NCBI RefSeq assembly: GCF_003597395.2
Contig: NC_133777.1
Coordinates: forward strand, 8,724,464-8,788,463
Source of the DNA: Chelonoidis abingdonii
Taxonomy: Eukaryota > Chordata > Testudines > Testudinidae
Direction of reading: 5' to 3'
Length of the DNA stretch: 64,000 bases
The translations under genes were made by a program, and so were the position numbers. Shown here piece by piece: positions 38,301-50,300 of this stretch. A model generated the notes under the pieces. It searched no databases, was not told where the DNA came from, and was given only the letters and a program-made list of their open reading frames with translations. Every line of letters begins with the position of its first letter. Within the stretch, counting starts at the first letter, position 1.

Positions 38301-41300
38301 TTGGCATGGTGGCAGCCATCTCACAAAGTAGCTCCCATTCAACAGAGGCTTCACACTATTTTTTTCCTTTTCTTAAGGCATTTGATGTGTTTTCTTAGTC
38401 ACCTACTGTGTCTTTCCTCTATTACATTTAATAAAAACTTCAAATCAAATGGCAGTGTTATTATTTTTGCATCCTAGGTGGTGGTTCTATCCCAGCCCTT
38501 CCCCAGCTTCAGGCTTGTTTTCTAGGATTAAATCCAGCAGAGCCTATGACTGTATTATCTACCTAGCAAACTATGTACAAGGCTGCTTATTACTGCCTCT
38601 AGGAGCGTGCCTGTTCCTTTGGGATAGTAGCTGTTGGAAAACATACCAACATCTGAGTAAATAAAGTCCCTGTGATGTGTCAACCATTTTTGTTTTACTG
38701 GGCTGTCATCTCTGTAAAAGCATTTCTTTATCTAATTCATGTGTGTGCCATGGGGATCTTTAGAAAGATCCAAAAATCCCCTGTCTGCTTTTCTCCCTCT
38801 ACATGCCTGTTCGAGATGTCATTGCAGTGCTGGCCAGAATTTTAATATCGTTTTATTATGCAGAGCTGTGCTATTCCTCACCCGTATTGCAGATCTCCTT
38901 CTCCTCCTCTTTTCTGTGCTATATATCACTTTTGTAAATTCTGTGTCTCTTTATATTTTAACCTCCAGTAATTTTCCAAAGAGCAGCTGATGCCTCATAG
39001 AAAATGCTGGAAACTGTCTTATATTTAGAAACAATTCTGCTTGTCATATTATTATCCTTCCCTTGTGTTTTATTAATAGGGATGTTTGTATGAAAACAGG
39101 ATCTTTGGGGGTTTTTTAAAGAGAGCATCTGCTTCTGCTGTTAATTCCCCACCTGAAGTCATAATCCTCTGACACTGTAATTGGTGGCTCTGGAAACGAT
39201 TTTGATGTCACGTAAGATTATGACTTCAGGAAGAGGATAAGCAGCAGGAGCAGATGCTCTCCTAAGCAACAAAGATCCCGTTCTCATGCAACTGTCTCTA
39301 GTAATAAAATACAAGGAAAGAAATACAGAAAATGATGCGTAAGCAGAACACGAAAGCTTCCATGCCACATCAGCGAGTCTTTAACCATGTGACTTTTCCA
39401 GCGTTACCATTTTAGTCCTTGTACAAATATACCTTCAAATGGGGTCAATAATTGATTCTCCTGACTGTGGTTTATCTGCAGCTATGAGGGTAAAAAGATA
39501 CGCAGTAAAACTGAGAAGAGATTATTTTTGCTAGCTAGTTCATTGCGAGGGCTTCGGAGGAGAATTGTAGTTTGCACAGTGTAGCTCTTTAGTATGCTGG
39601 TATTGTACCCCCAAATCCAACAATCCAATACTGCAGAAAACACCCAGCAAATATGAGATTCAAATATCTTTATTCCAGAGTAAGAAAAGAGTGATTTTGC
39701 TTTGGAAATGATTTATGTGGGCTCAGTGTAAGGCCAGAAAACGTGAAGGGCTAGTGTGTATGGGGACGGGGTGAGGACTCTCAAAGCTGAACATTTTGTT
39801 TTCTTCCCTCCCTCTGAGCCATGTGGGAGTACATCAGGACTTTCTCTGGCACTGCTATGGACTAGATGAGTTGGTTTGGATTCTGGGGGATGGCTAGTTT
39901 TGAATGAGGAGGTGTACTTTAAGTGAAATTAAAATTGTCATTTTAAAGCAGGGGTGGGCAAACCTTTTGGCCTGAGGGCCACATCTTGGTATAGACATAT
40001 GTTGGGTCATGAATGCTCATGAAATTGGGGGTTGGGATGCGAGGGGGATAGGGATGAGGGCTCTGGCTGGGGTTGCAGGCGCTGGGGTGGGGCTGGGATG
40101 AGGGGCTTGGGGTGCAGGAGGGTGCTCCAGGCTGGGACCGAGGGGTTCAAAGGGTGGGAGAGGGATCAGGGCTGGGGCAGGTCCCTGGGTTGAGGGGGCT
40201 CAGGTGCAGGCTGTAGGCGGTGCTTACCTCAAGGAGCTCCTGGAAACAGTTGCATGTCTCCCCTGTCTGACTCCTACGCGGAGGTGCGGTCAGGTGGCTC
40301 TGTGTGCTGTCCCACCTGCAGGCGCTGCCCCTGCAGCTTCCATTGGCCCCAGTTCCCGGCCAATGGGAGCTGTGGGGGGTGGTGCTTGGGCGCAAGGGCA
40401 GTTTGCGGAGCCCCCTGGTTGCCTCTACGCATCGGAGCCAGAGGGGCGATATGCCACTGCTTCTGGGAGTTGTGCGGAAAGCCCCTGTGTGGAGCGCCAG
40501 AGCGAGGCAACCACCTGACCCTGCTCCCTGGCAGGAGCTCAAGGGCCAGATTAAAAGTTCTGATGGGCCAGATGTGGCCCGTGAGCCGTAATTAGCCCAC
40601 CCCTGTTTTAAAGGGATTTGGAGAATTGAAGGGCGACTATTAAAGATGCAGAGGTGCTCTTGCTGGAGCCTTTAGAGTTTGGAGTGTTCAGAAACATGGG
40701 CTAGAGCCATGATATTGGAACGCTGGTCCATGAAGGGACTCATGCTGGTGATCCAGGGAGAGCAGACTGGTAACATGGTGCTATTTCTCTCTCCAGCTGT
40801 TGAGTTACATTAGAGGAAGCTGAAAGTACATTATTTTTCTAATAGTAATTTTCCATGTAGGTAATTGGTGCAGCCTTCACAGGGATGTTGATTGACTGTC
40901 AGTACGATGGGCGGTTGCCCATAATCATAAAGAGGAAAGTTGGTGTTTAGGAGACACTGTTCAAATGTCCAATGTTTGAGAATCCTTGTCTGGTAGATGG
41001 ACCACAGGGGGAGCGGAGGTGTTTCAATACCAGCTTGGTATTGCCTTGCTTTACGTCCTCGGTTAATTTTCTTAAACTTTCTCCTCATCTGTTAAATGGG
41101 GATCATATTTGTGCCTAACTTGCTGATTGACTAGTAGGAGGCCCAGAAGTTTAGCTCCTGTTGGATAGAGATGAAGAGGTTGATAATTGTAGCCTTTTAG
41201 TCTTGTGGCTACTATAGGCAAGAAGCTGCATAGGTCCATCTTTTCATGGAATTCATTTTCTGGTAGGGTTCCTGGATTCTGCCACACTGTGCTGTGGGTG

Positions 41301-44300
41301 GGGAGTTCTTGAACAGGATCGTCTTGTTGTCTTAAGTGTAGACTTCTAACAAATGAGTTTTCACATTTAAATCAGTGCAGTACCCTCTCTGCATGCATTG
41401 GTATTAAATTCTATTTTATGTCCCAACATCTTTGATGCTTTAGAGATGTTCATATGAACAGCACAGTTGTAACATATAAGTTGCAGGGGTGAAGCTGGGT
41501 TTCCTGGCAGTTGGGTTTTTTGTCGTTAGCTGAGAAGTGAGAGGTATTACAGTAATTGGATGCTTATGCTATAATCAGTGAAATAGCTAACAATGTCGAA
41601 ATTAAATTATTGTCAGTCATAAGATTTGGGCAGTTCGCACCTCTTAGAGCTAGTGTGTCAGGCTGTCTACAATATCAAGAAGAGATTGCTGCCTCAGTTT
41701 ATGCTTGCTTCATGTTTTCAAGGTTTTCTTCCCATCAAAAGGGGTAGAAACCATTTTTATTTTAAACAAAAACTTCAATTTTGGAGCACAGCTCTGTGGT
41801 AGGGGGTGCCTTGCATGGCTGTGGAATATATTGCATCCTGACTCTTGACAACTTTATAACTGGAAGGCTTTGTGTAAATGTTGGCTTGGAGCCAGCTTCA
41901 GAAATATAGTTGTCCCAGTTGGTAGCTGAGTATTAATGATCTCTGTGCGTGTAGTTTATTTCAGTCTCTAATGTATATACAGATGCATATTTGTGAGCTT
42001 TTAAATGTTGGTATGTTTGTGGTATTTGGTTCTAGCTTCCCTCGCCTGTTTGCTATATGTGTGTTGGCTGTGGTGGTCACCTTTTCCTCCAGATGCGTCT
42101 GATATAATGTTGTGTCCACTGCACTGGTACACAGTAGAGATTGTAGAACTGATATGGAGCCCTCCCCTGATAGTTCAGCAAACAGGATGACAAGGCCATA
42201 TTCCCCTCTGAACTGCAGAGGAGACTAATTACTTCACTATAAGCAAATATATTTCTTGGCATTTGGGATGGGGGTGGGAAGGTGCTCTGTCATTCACTTT
42301 CCATGTTGTCCAAGAACACACGAGTCCCTCTTAGGAAAGGAAGGAATTAGAGCATTAATCTGGGACTTGGGAAACCCACATTGGGTTCCCTGTGCTGCCA
42401 CAGACTTCTGATGTGTCCTTGGATAAATCACTTAGTATCTCTGTCTCTCTGTTCCCCATCTGTGAAACTGGGATAGTGGCTTTGCCTTACCTCATGGAAA
42501 GTTGTGAGAATAAATACATAAAAAGATTGTGAGGGGCCCAGATTCTTTGGTGATGGGGACCATCTGAGTACCTAGCTAAAAATGGAGCAAATGAGAATAC
42601 TGCTGTTTCCTTTAGTTTTGCACATAACCACTACCAGAAATAGACTTCTGAAATATTTCAGTCCAGATGGTGTTAAATTTACTTAAGGAGACATTCTATT
42701 AACACTGCTCCACATGTTAATTCTAGAACCATACTGTAAATATTATGTTTCATGAATATGGAGCATGACGGTTTTAGATTCCAGTCTGACCAATTCTGTT
42801 GAGCAAGAAAGTTTCCTCAGGAGGCAAAATTAAATGCTTTCTTCTGGGATTTGTTTTACCAACTCTTGCTGTAGGTTTTAAAAATAGTTGTACCTAGCCA
42901 GTGTGTCAAATCCTGTTCCAGCCAGACACTTCTGTAGCGTTAGGGCATTGCTTTCTCCAAGCTGCTTTCCCAGAGTAGATTTTTGAATTGTAGTTCTCAT
43001 AAATCTCCACTAGATAGAGCTGTGGTATATAGCTCTACCACCAGTGTTGACTCTGTATGTTGCTGGCCATGTATTTCTTCACCCCAGAAATTTTGCAGAA
43101 AAGGATGGAATTCAAATCACTTTTGCATAGTACTTCTACGTGGCACCATTAGCGGGCATGGTACTTCACAAATGCTGAAGAGAAGTTCCTTTTCCTGCAG
43201 AGTTTACCAGCAAAAGAATGGACTGCAGAAAGAGATGTGGTATCAAATGTTTGGCAAATGTCTTACTGGCTCCAGGGACTTTTTTTTTCCCCCCTCCCAG
43301 TTTAATTTTAATCATTTGCAACTCGTAATACTCAATCTTAGAATATTAGACCTATAGCACCTATCACTGCAGCAATCTTTAGCCATATTTCAATAGTAAA
43401 TAGTAGAAATCTCTGAAAAGTCCCTGACAGGACACCATAGAAATAGAATGGAAATGCAACTATAGCTCAGCGATGAAAAGGCCTTTAGCAGTGAGGATTT
43501 TTGGAATATAACATAACATTGGAGTTATGATATTTATAGTAATGGGATCACAGTTAAGACTGAGATGTCAGATCAGAGCTGGACAGCTTGTGGTTTCAAA
43601 CTAATTGCAGCTTTTTGAGGAGGTATGTGATGAAGCATGGTGATAGCACTGCTTGGTACAGTTATTTGTCTCGAGAATGCATGATTATAATACCCTATAC
43701 TTGCTGCTACTATTGAAGTCTGCTGGCTAGCAAGGGAGTGGCCAGCTACTCTAGCAGCATTAGTTAGAAGGTGATCCAGGGAACTGATGCAGGGTTGGGA
43801 GCCAGACTCTCCTGTTTTCCAGTTCTGGCCATATAACTGTCTTGCTGTATGGCCTTGTCCAAGTCTGCCTCTGTTTTCCCATCTGTATTGGTTACCTGTC
43901 TCAACAGAGCTGTTGAAGGTTGTTTATGCAGTGCTTTGTGCCTTTAAAATGGTGTGTTTAGTATCACACCAGTGCTGCAAAGTGATTGACTCCACAATTC
44001 TATTCCTCTAGCCACCACTGTTCCCAGCAGAATCCTTGGAACTGGAGATTGGGGAGAGAGGAGGAAAAGAAGTACCAAGTCCTCTTTTCCAGCCACTTGC
44101 CAGTGTAGGGTTCTTCCCAGCATTGTAAATGGAGTACCGTGTCTAGTTTGAATTGACTTCAGCAGTAGGACTCCTACCCACTTCCCTGGCATGGCTATTC
44201 CATAGTCTAATTAGACCTCCATGTTAGGAAACTTTCCTAGTATGTAGCCTAAGTCTTCCTCTGCTCACTTTCATCCTTTTCTAACCCTAAGCTCTTGGAT

Positions 44301-47300
44301 CCTACTAAATACTTTCTCCTATGGTGATGGTTATACCCTTAAAATGTTTATCCAGTTCCCTGCCCCCTGACTCTCCGTAGTTGTCATTTAGTCTAGCTAG
44401 GACTATTTAATTCTCCCTTTCCTCAGAAGTCAGTCCCTCCACCCCATTAATCATTGCAGCTGTTCTTCTCTGAAAGTCCCTCCAATTGGTCAACCTCTTC
44501 CTAGCGAATGCACTTTAACCCACTGGATTCTTATTCTGCATGATGCTCAGTTCAGATTTTGGTTCAAACTCCATGGCTCCTGTGGATGTCACTGACTTGC
44601 AGACGGCCGGCTCCAGGCACCATTGTGCCAAGCGTGTGCTTGGGGTGGCATGCCGCAGGGGGCGCTCTTTCGGCTGCCGGGAGGGCGGCAGGCGGCTCCG
44701 GTGGACCTCCTGCAGGCGTCCCTGTGGAGGGATCGCTGCTCCTGCGGCTCCGGTGGAGCATCTGCAGACACGCCTGCGGGAGATCCACCAGAGCCGCGGG
44801 ACCAGTGGACCCTCCGCAGGGATGCCTGCGGGAGGTCCACCGGAGCCGCGGAACCGGCGAGCAGCAGAGTGCCCCCCTGCGGCGTGCCGCCGTGCTTGGG
44901 GCAGCGAAATGGCTAGAGCCAGCCCTGCTTGCAGAGCTAAAGCTCAGGGGGAAAAACGCTGTGAGGGTGAGAAGCTAGTGCAAAATTATTAACCTTTGTG
45001 AATTCTGCAAAATTCTCCACGATCTTCTTCTACGCAGCCCACCTTAACGTGATTACCTTGACGTTGCAAAAAGCGAGTATTACTGCCTATGGCTTATGCT
45101 AGTTTTAAAGCAGAGTCTTTGCCTTCTCTTCTCTCCACTTCTTTCTGACCTTGAAAAACGACCTCCTAGTACACTGCTGTTCTTTGTGAACCCAGTGTTG
45201 GCATGTTAGCTGCCAAACCCACTTCACTATCTTAAACATATTGTGGACTTGGTCTTTGCCTCTGATTGCAAGAAGGCTTAATGTAGCGTTAGACTGGTAT
45301 AGTGAATCATTCGACTCTTGTTCCAGCTTTCATTATCTGTTTGTTTCCTGCTCTTAGAAACCCCTGAATCATCCTGTCTCAGACTGAATTAATAATAAAC
45401 TGCATCCATGTCCGCTTACATTACCCATTGGAGTGCTTGGTGGAATTTGACTGTATTCTGGGCATGGTATTGCAACCATCATTAGTACCACCTAACTTCG
45501 ACATGGGCCAGTTACGGATACCTCTCTGTGGGCAAGCTGATCTGATTTGTAGGTGCATCCCTGATGGGATTTTAATATTTTTCTTTTTGGGGCCACCCAT
45601 TTGTCCCCTTTCTGGCTGCTTTCCAGTTGTTAGACTGCACCACTCCTCCGCCGAATTACTTGTATGCATGCTGTGGCAGGTACTCAGTTGAGGACATATT
45701 AGAGGATTGCATGATCTGGACACAGTCCTCCTCAAATAGATCTATAGCCCCGTGTCCGATACAGCATGATCTCTTACTTTCTCCTGGCTGTGCAGTCCTA
45801 GTGGAATCTCTGCCCTGGTGCCTCTTTGTGTACATGAACGTGAAGCATAGCTTCAATGTGTTTCCAAAGTAGAAAATGCACTTACTTGAGCAGCTATTGC
45901 AATAATATCTTAATCTGCAGAAGATGTTAAGAAAAAACTTCCCAATGTGTTTCAGCTTGTTCTGGCAGAGTGCTGCTCTAGGACTTGTGCTGGGTGCTCT
46001 GCCATCTTTCCTTTGGGTCTCGTCTCTTAGTCTCCAACTGCCCTCTCGTGTCTGACTGCTTGGTCTGCAGCTCAGTGGGCATCGTAACTTCTACTTCTTC
46101 AATACCTCCAAAATCTCAAAAGCACTCTCTTGTTATGGAGTTAGTGATGTATCATCCCCATTTTACAGATGGAGAAACTGAGGCACAGAGAGATGAAGTA
46201 ATTTGCCCACACTCACACAGTGAGTGACAGATCTCACTCCTTGTTCATATTTCCTACCCACAACACTATCCGTTCTCTGCTGAGAAATGACATTGTGTCA
46301 CTGAAACCTAGGGACAAGCAGCAGGATAATCAGGCTTGTCATTACTTGACTGGCTTCCAAATAGTCCTGTCCACACCCATTGGTCAGAGTTTAGAGGCTG
46401 TAATTAAAAGCTTTAAAATGAGGGAAATGATGGGGTTCCTTCGGATGCCATTGGGGACAGCTCGGTCATAGCAGATGTGGGGATGAAGAGACCCTGCTAC
46501 CAAAAAGCGCTTTCAAAACAGAGCTGTACTGTAAATGTGTCTGGTTTTGCTGAGTATGAACAAATTGAGGATATTTTAATGAACCGAAGAATCTTGCTTT
46601 CCTGTGAAGCTCTTGACTGCAACTCCTGCTCTGGGGTTATGAGCTGGAGTCTACTAATCATTGGTATTCTAAAGGGGTCCGCAGCAAGAATGGCAAGGGG
46701 GAATTGGCCCATTTTACAGTGGCTACAAACCAGCTTTGTACCCCTCTGGGGAGACTCCATGAAGGACAGGTAGATGTAAATGGCGCTCTCTGCTCATGAA
46801 AGAAGGCACCTTGGGGATAATTATACCAGCACATTCCAGGGAGCCAAAGCTCTGGCACAGATGGAAATTAGCCCTAAAGAAGTTATTGGGGTAGGGAGGT
46901 GTGTGTGCGCGCATGCATGCATGTTTGTTTTGGAGATTGTCATAATAGGGTATGACAATTGAAATTTCCTAGTGCCAGTGTAATGTGCTGGAAATGACCC
47001 AAGCAGCAGAACCTAATGGTATGTATGCTTGGTGTGATTGGAAGGAGGGGAAAATGCATATAGGTCATGCCACTTAAGATGACCTGTTTGCCACTCTGGC
47101 TCACAATCTTTTTTTATACTAAATTAATTCACTGTGAACTGTGCACACTGTGTACCCTGCTGCTCACGGGCTCCTTGTAGCTTCTGCCATGGGAAGGGAA
47201 TTTCAAGCCCTGGCATCGCTTATAGGCTTCAGCCCTACATTTAAATCTCAAATGTCTCTTCCAGTGAAAACAAAACTGCTGGAGTTTCTGGCTTAAGGCG

Positions 47301-50300
47301 AAACAACGCGCACATATGCGCACATGTGGCTGAAAGAAATTGATATGACCAGATATAGGGCAAAATTTGAGTTGTACTGATTTCCCCTTTCCTGGTTAAT
47401 TAGCTGCTTTCTGAAGTAATGCTCCAAAGTTAGAAGTGATGTGTAAGTGCTGTTACAAAATGGTAAGTGGGTGTAAAGGAGTCTACGATTGTATAATTTA
47501 CACACTGAGATGCTGGCAGGAGATAAGCTGGAGCATGGTAGGATTGGAAGAATAGTGCAGGGGTTCTCAAACTGGGGGTTGGGACCCCATGGGGTTGCAA
47601 GGTTCTTACATGGGGAGTCACACACTGTCAGCCTCCACCCCAAAGCCCAGTTTGCCTCCAGCATTTATAATGGTGTTAAATATATAAAAAAGCATTTTTA
47701 ATTGATTGGGGGGGGGGGCAGGATCTCACTCAGGGGCTTGCTATGTGAAAAGGGTCACCAGTACAAAAGTTTGAGAATCACTGGAATAGTGGATTCATTC
47801 TAAATGGAGACTGGATCCAGTTCGACCAAAGGGTGCCCTGTTCCCTTCACAAATCATGGCACTCCTGGCTGCCTACCAGTATTTCTTCCTCCCTATTCTC
47901 CATGTAGGGTCCCAAAACTCCTAGATAGTGTCCTCTTCCCCCCTCTCCTCTGTGGATTTACATTTGGTGTCTTTGTGACCCTCCTAGCCCAGGTCCTGAA
48001 TTTGTGGATTCATGGATCCTGCCTTAATCTTCTACCAGAGGAGCTAGAGTCGTCCTCTTTTAGTTGCTTTTCCTGCTACACACCTCTCCTCCATCCCCTC
48101 GTTGTGTAAGTGATACCAGCTTAGCTGCCCTTACACCTACTTACTGGCACGTGTGAAGTGATGGGCCAAATTCAGAAGATGCGTAACATACAGAACCTTT
48201 GTTATATTTCTGTGGAGGTCTCTGCGGGAGCAGGGAGAGGGGGAGATTTGTTTCAATGCAGGATGTCACCAAGTCCCTTCAAAGCCCCTCATTATAACCA
48301 AGAGAAAATAAGTTGGTACAATGCCTACCACACTGCGGCCTTTTTCCTAATGACAGTCTCTGGGAGCTACTGCAATCCAAATAACTAAAATGAGGTATTA
48401 ATAATCTATGCCCTAGTGTTGCATAATCTTCGCTAAACTTTGCTTGTTTTCAGCTGCCCTTCCTATGCAACTTTAGTAGGTGGAGTTTAAGGGGCTCATT
48501 CTGTTTCCACTTTAAAAGTACATCTGACAGCACATATATGGGTGTTTGCCATGAGATAATGAATTCAGTCTAGTGACTCTTTTGTCCTGGAAAAAATCAA
48601 GGAAATCTGATTGAAATACAGATTTGCTTTCAACTTTTCCTTCCTTTTTTGACTTTGCCTATGACCTACATATTGGATCCTGCCGTGCCAGTTGGAAATA
48701 ATTGAGATTGTAGTGTAGGTTATTTACCAGACTGTTCCTTTGAAAATACTCGTACTGTGCCCAGTCTGCACTCGCTCTGACATAATTTTGGGGCAGGCAA
48801 CAAAGCTCCATTAACCCTTTTTGGCTAACAGCCTTGTGCAGTACATTAAGTGTAATTAAAGGACGGAATAGGAAGGCAAGGTCTTGCTTTTGCTAATGCC
48901 AGAATGAATTTTAAGTGTGCCCTGCATCACAATCCATGTGTCCATTTTCGAGCTCCAAGGATGACTATAGCCAATTGCATATCCCAAATACATACTCTTC
49001 AGAAAGCTGCTTTTGCATAAAGAGCCACTGGGGTCTTGTTGGTTTGAGGCTAAGTATACTGGATCAGAGGCTGCTATGGAAAGCTTGTCCTTTTCTTTGT
49101 TATCCCAGAGATCCCCCTAGAATCAATACTGAAGAGCCAGCTAGTCAATTGCACAGAAAACTTACTTCTATGTAATTAATCATGAGGACTCTAGTTTGGA
49201 GATTGATTTGTAGGAGAAAGCAAGCAACAGTCACAATTGTTGGCTTGTTTTCCTTGGAATAGAACAGGGATTCAAGTCTGGAACTGCACCTCCTTTGTCT
49301 CCCCGGCCCCACATCCCTCCTCCATCCGACAGGTTTTCACTAAACACACCATAGACTTTCAGAGGTAGATCCAGTTTGAAATCCATCCAGGTGTGGAATG
49401 AGGGAAGAATTTTCAAGAAGATTACAGCAGCTATGCAGCAACTCATTAACTCAATGTCTTCCCCTTCTCTCCATCTCCACCCCATGCCTGGGGTCTTTTA
49501 GTGCTAGGACTAAGTGCTGTTCACTTAATCTAGCCCACCTGGCCAGGTGTATGAAGAATGGAATTGCCTGCCGGCAGAGGACGGAAGGAACATGCACACA
49601 GCATCTGCAGAGGAGTCTGCTTTTGGGAAATGCTAATCCCATTTTAGCATTATGACAGCGGCTCGTTAAAATTTGTTTTGAAATGTGGAGCTAAAACAGC
49701 AGCTTTGCACGCACACACAGCTGAGAATAATGGTAAACCATGTGCGTTTCATTTTCATTTTCAATTGTGCAAATCGAACATGGAAAGAATTCGCAGGCAT
49801 AAACTTGCTGTGGTATGCAATTTACAAGTTTGAGAGCAACATACAGTTTCCAGTTTTAAAAAAATACAAATCACAGAATTCAAAGGCATATTTTGGCTTT
49901 TTTTTTTTTTTTTTTTTTTGCTGCAGATCACGTTCAAAGCTCTTCAAAAATATTTACATAATTCCACCTTCTTGGAAGGCATATTTAATGTGTATTTTTC
50001 CAGTACTCTGAGGCAAATTATGTGTAAACTTGGTTGGAGTTCCACTTTTTAAATTATGTATAAATTCTGTTTGTCGTTTGTGTGGTGTTACAGTAGCATC
50101 CAGAGACCTCGACTAAGATTGAGGTTTTGCTATGCTGGATGCCGTACAAACACAGAAATAGGAGACAAGTTGTAAGCTCTTCATGGCAAAGAAAACTAAG
50201 GCACCAGTTTTTTAAAAAGAGATCTGCATGGGTGGGTGGACCCCTGCACTGAGCCCTAGTGCACTCGGGATGGGGATTAATAACATGGTTTCTTCTTCAG

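Noticed and set aside
40147..40595. Five overlapping open frames of 78-131 codons
   Set aside because: They are entirely within the hAT-like element at 39949-40605 and show no transposase motif.
44540..44992. Cluster of arginine/alanine/glycine-rich open frames (up to 150 codons)
   Set aside because: They lie in a GC-rich MITE with intact 8-bp duplication. All frames and both strands are open, as expected from the composition.
45428..45872. Possible alternative exon of FBXL18 (open + frames of 81-87 codons in intron 4)
   Set aside because: No similarity to the LRR or C-terminal sequence, no good acceptor and donor pair in phase, and the confirmed exon 5 already gives the conserved C-terminus.
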